Positions 1 through 7,200 of a stretch of 32,800 bases of DNA are shown here, one piece after another. This DNA is from Pseudomonadota bacterium (GTDB taxonomy: Bacteria > Pseudomonadota > Alphaproteobacteria > Rhizobiales > Xanthobacteraceae), in NCBI GenBank assembly GCA_023417665.1, contig JAEZFA010000155.1:1-32800 (forward strand), read 5' to 3'. Position numbers and translations under genes: made by a program. Position 1 is the first letter of the stretch, and the number at the start of each line of letters is the position of its first letter. The notes beneath the pieces were generated by a model that did not search any database, was not told the origin of the DNA, and was given only the letters and a program-made list of their open reading frames with translations.

Positions 1-11
1 GTAGTGTGCCG

Positions 12-605
12 ATGCGTTTCGTGACCGCGCGTTCCATTTTCTTTGCGACGATCGCCGCCTTCGCGCTGGCCGGGTGCCAGACCGACGGTTCGATCGACCT
101 GTTCTCGCAGAAGCAGCAACCTGCGCCGGCGAGCCAGACGGCTGCCTTCGACCAGCCGCCCGAGCCGGAAGTGGAGCCGACGCCGGTCCATAACACGCCC
201 GCCAACAATACCCCGCGCGGCGAAGTGCTGACCGGCAATAATCCGGCGGACGATATCAAGCTCGGAAAGAAGCATTATCGCGAGCAGAACTTCGGGCTTG
301 CCGAGCGGCATTTCCGTCGCGCGGTGGAAGCAGCCCCCAATAACGCCGAAGCATGGATGGGGCTTGCCGCTGCCTATGACCGGCTGCGCCGTTTCGATCT
401 CGCCGACCGTGCCTACAACCAGGCGCTCAAGATCATCGGGCCGACGCCCGAACTTTTGAACAACCACGGCTATTCCTACATCCTGCGCGGCGACTACAAG
501 AGTGCGCGCACCAAGCTTGCCGCCGCCAAGGCCAAGGCGCCGAACAACAAGTACGTGCAGAACAATATCGACCTGCTGGAAGATTCGATCCGCAACGCGC
601 GCTAG
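12..605 (+). CDS. tadD: TadD-like TPR lipoprotein
   Basis: This is a 197-residue outer-membrane-type lipoprotein with tetratricopeptide repeats, most like TadD, the pilotin-like factor of the Tad/Flp pilus secretion system. An N-terminal signal peptide ends in the lipobox LAGC (Cys about 21). A Pro/Gln-rich linker follows, and then about three TPR units occupy the C-terminal half (for example from NPADDIKLGKKHYREQNF through NNHGYSYILRGDY). The lipidated Cys and TPRs suit a periplasmic scaffold that helps assemble the TadA secretin. I chose the ATG at 12. A GTG two codons upstream (6) is possible, and the ribosome site cannot be judged because the window begins here. The rest of a tad locus would lie to the left. 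Its stop is 9 bases from the convergent hpaD stop. A generic TPR lipoprotein is the alternative. Confidence 0.82.
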   Translation: MRFVTARSIFFATIAAFALAGCQTDGSIDLFSQKQQPAPASQTAAFDQPPEPEVEPTPVHNTPANNTPRGEVLTGNNPADDIKLGKKHYREQNFGLAERHFRRAVEAAPNNAEAWMGLAAAYDRLRRFDLADRAYNQALKIIGPTPELLNNHGYSYILRGDYKSARTKLAAAKAKAPNNKYVQNNIDLLEDSIRNAR

Positions 606-614
606 GCGTTCCCG

Positions 615-1598
615 TCAGCGCGCGACGATCGGCTGCGCCTTCAAGACTGGCTCTTTCACGGCAACGCCGGGGAACTCCGAACCTTCTTCGAACCAGGACT
701 GCGGCGCCGGGTGCCCCCACAAGGTTTGCCGCTGCGGATCGCGCAGCGTCCAGCGAATCGGCGCGTGATCCGGGTCGGCGGTCAGATAGTCGCTGGTGAA
801 CAACTCGACCCGATGACCGTCGGGATCGCGCACATAAAGAAAGAATGCATTGGAGATGCCGTGGCGGCCGGGGCCACGTTCCATGTTCTTGAGAAAGCCG
901 GTCGTCGCCATCACGTCGCAGATATTGAGAATATCCATCGGCGTTGCCGTCCACACGCCGATATGGTGCAGCTTCGGCCCGTAGCCGTTGGTGAAGGCGA
1001 GGTCGTGGACATTGCCCTTGCGATGCATCCAGACCGCCCAGAGTTTCGGGTCGGCGTCCTCGGTCTCCGTATATTCGGTGGCGCGGAAGCCGAGCCCGGC
1101 ATAGAAATCGACGCTCGCCTGCACGTCCGGCGTGAAGCAATTGACGTGATCGATACGCTGGATGCGCGCGCCGCGATGCTCGCCGTATTTTTGCAGGAGC
1201 GAGCCTGCCTGATCCATCGAGTAGTAGAACTCGAGCGGCATGCCGAGCGGATCGGAGGCATGGAGCGTGCGCGCCTGATGCGGGACTTCGATGAATTTCG
1301 CGGGCAGGCCGCGTGAATCGAACCAGTGCTTCGCGCGATCGAGATCTTCCTCGCTGCCGACCTTGAAGCCGAGTGCGCGCGCCTTGGCGTCGCCGGTCTT
1401 CTTCAGAATGATCGAATGATGGTTGCGCTCCTCGATCGCGCGCAGATGCAGCGCGTCCTTATAGGTGGCGCTCACCGCATAGCCGAGGCAGTCGACATAG
1501 AAAGCCTTCGAGCGTTCGAGGTCGGCGACGCCGAACTCGACATGCGACACGCGCACGACATTGAAGGGCGGAGTGAAGATCGGTTTCGGAATGGGCAT
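615..1598 (-). CDS. hpaD: 3,4-dihydroxyphenylacetate 2,3-dioxygenase (extradiol, VOC type)
   Basis: This 327-residue extradiol ring-cleavage dioxygenase has two vicinal-oxygen-chelate (glyoxalase-fold) modules. It would open homoprotocatechuate to 5-carboxymethyl-2-hydroxymuconate semialdehyde in the cytosol. The N-terminal module begins HVEFGVADLERSKAFYVDCLG. The catalytic C-terminal module holds the expected Fe(II)/Mn(II) ligands: His151 (RIDHVNCF), His211/212 (LHHIGVW) and Glu265 (VELFTSDY). This is the type I enzyme known from Brevibacterium and Arthrobacter, not the LigB-type HpaD of E. coli. Reading could extend upstream of 1598, but homology begins at MPIPKPIF and the upstream part would overlap hpaE. 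It is the last gene of hpaF-hpaE-hpaD, and the neighbours fix the substrate better than the sequence alone does. A catechol or other substituted-catechol dioxygenase is the alternative. Confidence 0.9.
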   Translation of the reverse strand: MPIPKPIFTPPFNVVRVSHVEFGVADLERSKAFYVDCLGYAVSATYKDALHLRAIEERNHHSIILKKTGDAKARALGFKVGSEEDLDRAKHWFDSRGLPAKFIEVPHQARTLHASDPLGMPLEFYYSMDQAGSLLQKYGEHRGARIQRIDHVNCFTPDVQASVDFYAGLGFRATEYTETEDADPKLWAVWMHRKGNVHDLAFTNGYGPKLHHIGVWTATPMDILNICDVMATTGFLKNMERGPGRHGISNAFFLYVRDPDGHRVELFTSDYLTADPDHAPIRWTLRDPQRQTLWGHPAPQSWFEEGSEFPGVAVKEPVLKAQPIVAR

Positions 1599-1609
1599 GG
1601 GTGTAGCTT

Positions 1610-3118
1610 TCAGACGCCGAGACGGGAAATCTTGTGATCGCCGAGCGCGATCGCGATGTTCTTGGTTTCCATGTAGAAATCGAAACTGTAATCCCCGCCA
1701 TCGCGGCCGATGCCGGAATTCTTCACGCCGCCGAACGGTGTCGGCAGGTGGCGTACGTTTTCCGAATTGACCCACACCATGCCGGCTTCGACGTCTCGCG
1801 CCATGCGGTGCGCGCGTCCGACATCGCGGGTCCAGATATAGGCGGTGAGACCGTAGCGCACGTCATTGGCGATCGAGAGCGCTTCGGCCTCGTCGGCAAA
1901 GGGGATCATGGTCAGCACGGGGCCGAAGATTTCTTCCTGCGCGATTTTCATGGCGTTGCTCGCGCCGAGGTAAAGCGTCGGCTCGACATAATTTTCGCCC
2001 TGCGCCGCGCGTTTGCCGCCGGCCGCAATCGTCGCGCCGTCTTGCTTCGCCGCGTCAGCGTAGGACAGCACTTTCTCGACGTGGCGCGGGTGGATCAGCG
2101 GGCCGATCTCGGTTGCAGGATCGAGCGGATGGCCGACCTTGATCTTTTTCACCCGCTCCGCGGCTTTTGCAGCGAACTCTTTATAGATGGAGGCGTGCAC
2201 CAGGGCGCGGCTCGACGAAGTGCAGCGCTCGCCATTGAGGCTATAGATCATGAACAGGACCGCATCGAGCGCGCGGTCTAGATCGGCATCGTCGAACACG
2301 ATGACGGGGTTCTTGCCGCCGAGCTCGAAATGCACGCGCTTCAGCGTCTGCGCGCCTTGCGCCATGATTGCGCTTCCGGTCGTGGTTTCGCCGACGAAGC
2401 CGATCGCCTTGATGGCGGGGTGCTCGGTAAGCGCGCGGCCCGCATCGTCGCCAAAGCCGTGCACGACATTGAGGACGCCTGCGGGCAGGCCCGCATCCAG
2501 CGCGATCTTCGCGAGCAGGGATGCCGTGAGCGGACTCCATTCCGCGGGCTTATGCACGACCGTGCAGCCTGCGGCGAGCGCCGGCGCGATCTTCCACGTC
2601 GAGAGCATGAAGGGCGTATTCCACGGCGTAATCACGCCTACCGGGCCGATCGGCTGGCGCAGCGTATAATTCAGGTGAGTGTCGGTCGGCAGCGACAGGC
2701 CGTCGGCCGCACCGGGCGCGCGATCGGCATAGAAGCGGAAGTTCTCCGCGCCGCGGAGCGCGGCCTTGCTCATGTAGCGGATCGGCTGACCCGTATCCAT
2801 GCATTCGACGAATGCAATTTCCTCTGCGCGGGCCTCGATGGCGTCCGCGATCTTGTGGAGGACTTCGCGGCGTTTCTCGCCGGTGGCTTTCGACCACGAG
2901 GAAAAGGCGCGCATGGCGGATTTCGCCGCCAGATCAATCTCGGTCGCGGTGCCGCGGGAAACCTTCGCAAGCAACCGGTTATCGACGGGCGAAAGCGTTT
3001 CGAAAGTCGTGCCGGTGCCGGCAAGCATCTTTCCGTCGATCAGATGACCGAGCGGGGTGTCGCGAAACTGCGCGAGATATTTTTCTGCGCGGGACAGCGC
3101 CTCATCGGGTCCGCTCAT
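1610..3118 (-). CDS. hpaE: 5-carboxymethyl-2-hydroxymuconate semialdehyde dehydrogenase
   Basis: This 502-residue NAD(P)-dependent aldehyde dehydrogenase has the usual family length. It would oxidise the ring-cleavage semialdehyde from HpaD to 5-carboxymethyl-2-hydroxymuconate. The ALDH signatures are in order: oxyanion Asn in TPWNTPF (about 167), Glu265 in FELGGKNP, catalytic Cys299 in NGERCTSSS, and the late motif EEIFGPVL. I chose the ATG at 3118 because it overlaps the hpaF stop by 4 bases (ATGA) and the family homology starts just after it. The frame stays open upstream through hpaF, but that stretch is an Arg-rich shadow of hpaF. hpaD follows after 11 bases, so the three genes look like one operon driven from the divergent promoter beyond hpaF. 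Confidence 0.93.
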   Translation of the reverse strand: MSGPDEALSRAEKYLAQFRDTPLGHLIDGKMLAGTGTTFETLSPVDNRLLAKVSRGTATEIDLAAKSAMRAFSSWSKATGEKRREVLHKIADAIEARAEEIAFVECMDTGQPIRYMSKAALRGAENFRFYADRAPGAADGLSLPTDTHLNYTLRQPIGPVGVITPWNTPFMLSTWKIAPALAAGCTVVHKPAEWSPLTASLLAKIALDAGLPAGVLNVVHGFGDDAGRALTEHPAIKAIGFVGETTTGSAIMAQGAQTLKRVHFELGGKNPVIVFDDADLDRALDAVLFMIYSLNGERCTSSSRALVHASIYKEFAAKAAERVKKIKVGHPLDPATEIGPLIHPRHVEKVLSYADAAKQDGATIAAGGKRAAQGENYVEPTLYLGASNAMKIAQEEIFGPVLTMIPFADEAEALSIANDVRYGLTAYIWTRDVGRAHRMARDVEAGMVWVNSENVRHLPTPFGGVKNSGIGRDGGDYSFDFYMETKNIAIALGDHKISRLGV

Positions 3119-3516
3119 GATGGCTTTGCTTCTCCCGTTGCAAGCTGCGCGTGCAGGCTGTTTTTCTTGAAGCTCATATTGTGGTCGATCTCGCCGATCT
3201 CGACGGAGAGCGCGATGCCGCGCCGCGCCCTGACACTCGCTAGCAGGGTGTCGACCGCCGCAAGCAGGTGGTTGCCGAGGCGCTCCCGGTCGGCAACCGA
3301 GCGGCCTTCCAGGATGTTCGCGCGTACATGCAGAAAGGCGTGTTCCGGATTGCCGTCGGCAATCTTGTAGATGTCGTGCTTCAGGGTGCGGACGCGGATG
3401 CCGCCGATCTTGAACAGGCCGGACTCGGCCGCGGACTTGTGCACCGCATCGACAACGGCACGCAGGTCGATGTCCGGCTCGAGATTGGCAGAATATTCGA
3501 TGACGAAATGGGGCAT
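3115..3516 (-). CDS. hpaF: 5-carboxymethyl-2-hydroxymuconate delta-isomerase
   Basis: This 133-residue tautomerase-superfamily enzyme (CHMI) would isomerise 5-carboxymethyl-2-hydroxymuconate to its keto form after HpaE. The protein starts Met-Pro-His, so Met removal would expose the catalytic N-terminal proline. The body matches the family, with the conserved stretch from FLHVRANILEGR through ADRERLG and the late motif LSVEIGEIDHNMSFKKNSLH. Length is close to the usual 125-130 residues. It is the first gene of the leftward operon and shares ATGA with the hpaE start. An out-of-frame ATG seven bases upstream (3523) opens the hpaE-frame shadow and is unlikely to be used. The operator-like palindrome lies about 40 bases upstream. 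Confidence 0.92.
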   Translation of the reverse strand: MPHFVIEYSANLEPDIDLRAVVDAVHKSAAESGLFKIGGIRVRTLKHDIYKIADGNPEHAFLHVRANILEGRSVADRERLGNHLLAAVDTLLASVRARRGIALSVEIGEIDHNMSFKKNSLHAQLATGEAKPS

Positions 3517-3533
3517 GGCGCATGTTCCGGCGG

Positions 3534-3595
3534 TTGACCCGCCATGTCTATAAACTTAACATGTTAAGTATCTGGCGGGGCCGGGTTCCCGTCAA
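3534..3595. promoter_or_regulatory. Divergent hpa promoters with HpaR-like operator
   Basis: The hpaF-hpaG gap holds a perfect 16-bp palindrome, ACTTAACATGTTAAGT (3554-3569), suited to a dimeric MarR protein. Rightward promoter elements fit TTGACC (3534-3539), 17 bases, then TAACAT (3557-3562). Leftward elements fit TTGACG (3595 back to 3590), 17 bases, then GATACT (3572 back to 3567). Both -10 boxes touch the palindrome, so one bound repressor could block both directions. The palindrome and spacings are read directly. Assigning it to HpaR, encoded at 4447, is inference from position and from known HpaR autoregulation in E. coli. Confidence 0.7.
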
Positions 3596-3613
3596 GCGTT
3601 AAAAAGGTGACCC

Positions 3614-4450
3614 TTGAAGATTGCGAGTTTTCGCCGTGGCGAGCAGGAGAGTTTCGGAATCGTGCGTGGCGATCGGGTTTCCGATCTTGGCGGGCAGGGC
3701 GGATCGCTGCTCGACGTGCTGCGCGAAGGAAAGCTTGCGACGCTGAAGCCGGGTGCTGCCGACTACGCGCTGGACGACGTCACGCTGCTGCCGCCGGTTA
3801 CCCAGCCGGAAAAAATCATCTGCGTCGGCGTGAACTACGCAAACCGCAATGAAGAGTATAAAGACGGTTCCGAGCGGCCGAAATATCCGAGCCTGTTCAT
3901 GCGCGCTCCCGGCTCCTTCGTCGGGCACAACGTGGCGCTCGTGAAACCGCGGGAGTCGGACCAGTTCGATTACGAAGGGGAGATCGTTCTTGTCATCGGC
4001 AAGGCCGGGCGACGCATTCCGAAAGAGCGCGCAATGGCGCATGTTGCTGGCCTGACCCTTTGCAACGAAGGTTCGGTGCGCGACTGGCTGCGCCACGGCA
4101 AGTTCAACGTAACGCAAGGCAAGAACTTCGACGCTTCCGGCAGCATCGGCCCCTGGATGGTGACGACCGACGAGATCGACCCGGAGCAACCGCTGTCACT
4201 GTCGACGCGCGTGAACGGCGAGTTGCGTCAGGAGGATACGACAGCGAACCTGATTTTCTCCTTCGCTGACCTCATCGCCTACATCACGACATTCGCCACG
4301 TTGAAGCCCGGCGACCTGATCGTGACCGGAACGCCGACCGGCGCGGGCGCGCGGTTTGATCCGCCGAAATGGCTGAAAGACGGCGACGTGGTCGAAGTCG
4401 AAGTGCCGGGCATCGGTCTGCTCTCGAACAAGGTTGTCGCTGAAGCATGA
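3614..4450 (+). CDS. hpaG: Fumarylacetoacetate hydrolase-family HpaG/HpcE-like protein
   Basis: This 278-residue FAH-fold protein is probably the 5-oxopent-3-ene-1,2,5-tricarboxylate decarboxylase / 2-hydroxyhepta-2,4-diene-1,7-dioate isomerase of the homoprotocatechuate pathway. FAH features include the start of the catalytic domain EKIICVGVNYANRNEEY, the metal-binding Glu pair at 121 and 123 (DYEGEIVLVIGK) and TGTPTGAG near the C terminus. The usual third metal ligand, Asp in an NDxSxRD motif, is Glu152 here (NEGSVRDW). The start is TTG at 3614, supported by AAGGTGA five bases upstream; a GTG at 3607 is in another frame. It carries one FAH domain where enterobacterial HpaG has two, so a second copy may lie elsewhere. 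hpaR overlaps its stop. Another acylpyruvate hydrolase activity cannot be excluded. Confidence 0.85.
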   Translation: MKIASFRRGEQESFGIVRGDRVSDLGGQGGSLLDVLREGKLATLKPGAADYALDDVTLLPPVTQPEKIICVGVNYANRNEEYKDGSERPKYPSLFMRAPGSFVGHNVALVKPRESDQFDYEGEIVLVIGKAGRRIPKERAMAHVAGLTLCNEGSVRDWLRHGKFNVTQGKNFDASGSIGPWMVTTDEIDPEQPLSLSTRVNGELRQEDTTANLIFSFADLIAYITTFATLKPGDLIVTGTPTGAGARFDPPKWLKDGDVVEVEVPGIGLLSNKVVAEA

Positions 4451-4911
4451 GCACCCGCGGGCGCAGCGCGAAGCCCGCCATGCGGCCCTTTGCGCGTTCG
4501 CTGCCGATGCAGCTTCTTCGCGCGCGGGAAGCTCTTATGCAGGAATTCCGACCGCATCTGCGCGAACACGGATTGAGCGAGCAGCAATGGCGGGTGCTCC
4601 GCGCACTCGCGGAGGCCGGGTCCATGGAAATTCATGCGCTGGGCGCGATGTGCGGCATTCATCCGGCCAGCCTGTCGCGCATGCTGCCGATGCTGGAGAG
4701 CGAAAAGCGCATCGAACGGCGGCCCGGCAAGACGGACCAGCGCTCGAGCACCATCTCGATCACGCCGAAGGGCCGCGCGTTGTTCGAGCGCATGGCAAGG
4801 GAATCGGAGGAAATCTACGCAGCGATCGAGCGCCGGATCGGCGCGCGCGAGCTGGCACAGCTCTATGAACTCCTCGACCGCACGATCCGCGCCGCACCCG
4901 GCGAAGGCTGA
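4447..4911 (+). CDS. hpaR: MarR-family repressor HpaR
   Basis: This 154-residue MarR-family regulator is most like HpaR, the homoprotocatechuate-operon repressor. A short basic leader precedes RSLPMQLLRAREALM and the winged helix-turn-helix: LSEQQWRVLRALAEAG, then the recognition region LGAMCGIHPASLSRMLPMLE, then the wing with RPGKTDQRSSTISITPKG. The length is typical. Its ATG overlaps the hpaG stop (ATGA), so regulator and enzyme are made from one transcript. The palindrome at 3554-3569 is the obvious operator, which would make it autoregulated together with both hpa operons. Effectors of known HpaR proteins are 4-hydroxyphenylacetate-type acids; that is family knowledge, not visible here. 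Confidence 0.9.
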   Translation: MSTRGRSAKPAMRPFARSLPMQLLRAREALMQEFRPHLREHGLSEQQWRVLRALAEAGSMEIHALGAMCGIHPASLSRMLPMLESEKRIERRPGKTDQRSSTISITPKGRALFERMARESEEIYAAIERRIGARELAQLYELLDRTIRAAPGEG

Positions 4912-5095
4912 TCCGCGGCCGCTTGCCGCTCCTCGCGCGTCGGTAACAATCTGTTGCATTCCTCACGCAAGCTTGGGCGTTTTCGTTCGTGTTCCGCTCA
5001 AGGCTCAATCCGGGCCTTCGATTTCAGGGAACCGACTGGTGGTATTATGCGTTTCGTGCGGAGGCGGAGGGCCCACAATCGTGAGGATTTTACTT

Positions 5096-5443
5096 ATGCG
5101 TAAATCGCTTATTGCGCTCACCGCGGCGGCTGCACTGACCGCGACGGCTGCGTCGCCGGTGCTCGCCAACCCGCGTCATTATCACCACCAGCACCACAAC
5201 ACCTGGGTTGCCCCGGCTGCCGGTGCAGTTGCCGGTACCGTGTTCGGCGTCGGCCTGCATGAAGGCTGGTGGGGCACGGCTTTCACCGCCGATGCGGCGA
5301 CGGTCGGCGGCTCGATCGCCGGCGGCATCATCGTCGGCGTTGCCACCACTGCGATGATCCACGCAGCAACCACCCCGTGCACCGGCTTCCATGCGCTGTT
5401 CGGCGGTTCGGGCTGCGTCAACGGCCAGTACGTCGGCCGTTAA
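5096..5443 (+). CDS. Small secreted Gly/His-rich protein, tandem copy 1
   Basis: I do not recognise a named function. The 115-residue protein has a Sec signal peptide (MRKSLIALTAAAALTA, cleavage near ANP at about 26) and then a His-rich patch (RHYHHQHHN). A conserved core follows with many Gly and small residues, GAVAGTVFGVGLHEGWWG and VGGSIAGGIIVGVATTAMIH, which could form glycine-zipper-like helices. Two Cys residues in the tail (TTPCTGFHALFGGSGC) could make a disulfide. The gene at 5742 encodes a close paralog. I chose the ATG at 5096 because GAGGA lies eight bases upstream and the signal peptide begins there; the frame is open further upstream without coding character. A strong terminator follows. 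The His patch might bind metal, but that is a guess. Confidence 0.8.
   Translation: MRKSLIALTAAAALTATAASPVLANPRHYHHQHHNTWVAPAAGAVAGTVFGVGLHEGWWGTAFTADAATVGGSIAGGIIVGVATTAMIHAATTPCTGFHALFGGSGCVNGQYVGR
5243..5277 (+). repeat. 35-base exact repeat, copy 1
   Basis: This stretch of the first secreted-protein gene is identical over 35 bases to 5874-5908 in the second gene. It encodes the FGVGLHEGWWGT core, and similarity continues at lower identity on both sides. It records the tandem gene duplication. Confidence 0.9.
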
Positions 5444-5472
5444 CCGTCACAGCTGACGTTACGTCAGCCACA

Positions 5473-5504
5473 GGGCCTCGCGGCTTTCGCTGCGAGGCCC
5501 TTTT
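5473..5504 (+). terminator. Intrinsic terminator after copy 1
   Basis: A 9-bp perfect stem (GGGCCTCGC with GCGAGGCCC) closes a ten-base loop and is followed directly by TTTTCTTT. It lies 30 bases after the stop at 5443. A second small inverted repeat, GCTGACG-TTA-CGTCAGC at 5452-5468, sits between the stop and the terminator. The 237 bases from here to the next gene show only a weak bulged hairpin near 5661-5688. Confidence 0.9.
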
Positions 5505-5741
5505 CTTTGCTGAATGCAAGATAAACAAAACTGCAACGAAGCCCGCCGCTAAGGTTACTTCGAGAGCGGTACTTCCGTTCAAATCAATGTGACGTCTATA
5601 GATGCATTTCGATTTGCCTTTCGCGCAAGATTGCGGTTTCTCGCGCGCACGACAAATGAAACCCGCCGCTGAAGAATGTCTTCGGCGGCCGTCAAACCGG
5701 AGCCTGCTCAGCGCGAGCCGGCATCCTCACAGGAGTGCATA

Positions 5742-6101
5742 ATGCGCAAGATGTTTTTTGGAATGCTGGCTGCTCTGGCGGTCGCCTTCACGATCGCGTC
5801 GCCGGCCAACGCAGGCCACAAGCATCGTCACGTTTCCAAGCCGGTCGTCGCCGGTGTTGTCGCCGGTACCGTCTTCGGCGTCGGCCTGCATGAAGGCTGG
5901 TGGGGCACCACCTTCGGCGTCAAGGGTGCAAGCGTCGGCGGCTCCGTCGCTGGCGGCATCATCGTCGGCGTTGCGACGGTTGCGATGATCCATGCAGCAA
6001 CGACTCCCTGCGCGGGCTTCCATGCGCTGGTCGGCGGCAAGGGCTGCAAGAACGGCAAGTATGTCGGTAAGCGCCGCCATCACGCACGCCTGTTCTGGTA
6101 A
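5742..6101 (+). CDS. Small secreted Gly/His-rich protein, tandem copy 2
   Basis: This 119-residue paralog of the 5096 product has the same plan. A Sec signal peptide (MRKMFFGMLAALAVAFT, cleavage near ANA-GHK) leads into a short basic/His patch (HKHRH) and the shared core GTVFGVGLHEGWWGTTFG and VGGSVAGGIIVGVATVAMIH. The two Cys residues of the tail are kept (TTPCAGFHALVGGKGC). The C terminus adds a basic KRRHHARLFW ending absent from copy 1. I chose the ATG at 5742, where AGGAG lies upstream and the signal peptide starts. The core is nearly unchanged while the ends diverge, which suggests selection on the core rather than a recent neutral duplication. Function is unknown. Its own promoter and terminator suggest separate expression. 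Confidence 0.8.
   Translation: MRKMFFGMLAALAVAFTIASPANAGHKHRHVSKPVVAGVVAGTVFGVGLHEGWWGTTFGVKGASVGGSVAGGIIVGVATVAMIHAATTPCAGFHALVGGKGCKNGKYVGKRRHHARLFW
5874..5908 (+). repeat. 35-base exact repeat, copy 2
   Basis: This is the partner of 5243-5277, offset by 631 bases, inside the second secreted-protein gene. Exact identity at DNA level, including third codon positions, points to either a fairly recent duplication or gene conversion in the core. Confidence 0.9.
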
Positions 6102-6121
6102 ACCGGACTCGTTTGATCGCG

Positions 6122-6155
6122 AAAAGCCCCGCAGCGATGCGGGGCTTTTTTCTTT
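6122..6155 (+). terminator. Intrinsic terminator after copy 2
   Basis: An 11-bp stem (AAAAGCCCCGC with GCGGGGCTTTT) encloses a six-base loop and runs into TTTTTTCTTTT. It begins 21 bases after the stop at 6101. It is one of the clearest terminators in the window. Confidence 0.93.
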
Positions 6156-6221
6156 TGCCCGTCCCACACGATTGATATTCTCTATCGATGCGCTAGGCTC
6201 CCGCAGGGAGCAAATAACGCC

Positions 6222-7145
6222 TTGATAGATAAGCTCGAATACCTGATGGCGCTGGCGCGCGAGCGTCACTTCGGCCGCGCCGCCGAAGCCTGCGGCGTGA
6301 CCCAGCCGACCCTCTCCGCCGGCATCAAGCAGCTTGAAGCGCAGCTCGGCGTGCTACTCGTGCAACGCGGTTCACGCTTCATCGGCTTTACCCCGGAAGG
6401 CGAACGCACGCTCGATTGGGCGCGAAGGATTCTTGCGGACAGCCGCACGCTGCATGACGAGATGCGCGCGCTCAAATCGGGTCTTGCCGGGCAACTCCGG
6501 ATCGCCGCGATCCCGACTGCACTTGCGATGGTGGCCGAACTGACGACGCCCTATCGCGCGCGGCATCCGGAAGTGCGTTTCACGATCTCCTCGATGACGT
6601 CGATCCAGATTCTGACGGCACTTGAAAATCTCGAAGTAGACGCGGGCATTACCTATCTCGACAACGAGCCGCTGGGTCGCGTCACCATGGTGCCGCTCTA
6701 TCGCGAGCGCTATTGCCTTCTGACCTCTTCGACGGCGGCGCTCGGCAACCGGGACAGCGTGACCTGGGCCGAAGTTGCGAGGGTTCCGCTCTGCCTGCTC
6801 ACGCCCGACATGCAGAACCGCCGGATCATCGACACGCTATTGCGCTCGGCCGGCGGCGAGCCGCGGCCGATGCTGGAATCCAACTCCATGATCGTGCTGT
6901 TCGCGCATGTGCGAACCGGGCAATGGGCGAGCGTGATGCCCGAGAAGCTTGCGGAGACGCTGGGGCTTACCGAGAAAATCCGCGCCATTCCCATCGTGCA
7001 GCCCGAGGCCGTGCATACCATAGGGTTGGTGGTGCCGCCGCGGGAACCGATGACGCCGCTTGCTGCAGCGCTCGTTGCCGAAGCGAAGCGAATCGGCTCC
7101 GATCTGGGCGCCGAGATACGCGAGCACATCGAGAGCGGCGCTTAA
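6222..7145 (+). CDS. LysR-family transcriptional regulator
   Basis: This 307-residue LysR regulator has its winged helix-turn-helix at the N terminus (ARERHFGRAAEACGVTQPTLSA, about 12-33), the linker helix, and then a periplasmic-binding-like effector domain from about residue 90. The start is TTG at 6222, which leaves the normal short lead into the helix-turn-helix. GGGAG lies 11 bases upstream, a little far, and an internal ATG at 6246 would trim the domain. The protein resembles regulators found beside NAD-dependent formate dehydrogenase (fds) genes in related bacteria, from memory and unverified. No fds genes are in view, but fhs, a formate-using gene, lies just downstream on the other strand. 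A formate-related role is possible but unproven. Confidence 0.88.
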   Translation: MIDKLEYLMALARERHFGRAAEACGVTQPTLSAGIKQLEAQLGVLLVQRGSRFIGFTPEGERTLDWARRILADSRTLHDEMRALKSGLAGQLRIAAIPTALAMVAELTTPYRARHPEVRFTISSMTSIQILTALENLEVDAGITYLDNEPLGRVTMVPLYRERYCLLTSSTAALGNRDSVTWAEVARVPLCLLTPDMQNRRIIDTLLRSAGGEPRPMLESNSMIVLFAHVRTGQWASVMPEKLAETLGLTEKIRAIPIVQPEAVHTIGLVVPPREPMTPLAAALVAEAKRIGSDLGAEIREHIESGA

Positions 7146-7200
7146 GCGGACTTGCCGGCTCTCCTTTGCGGTCTCGCCTCGGAAGCAGAAGAGGTGAATC

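Noticed and set aside
1610..1775. Longer hpaD start at 1775
   Set aside because: The added residues are an Arg-rich shadow of the hpaE 3' end and lie outside the dioxygenase fold.
5452..5468. Small palindrome GCTGACG-TTA-CGTCAGC as an operator
   Set aside because: It lies just after a stop codon and before a terminator, far from any promoter; probably part of the 3' end structure.
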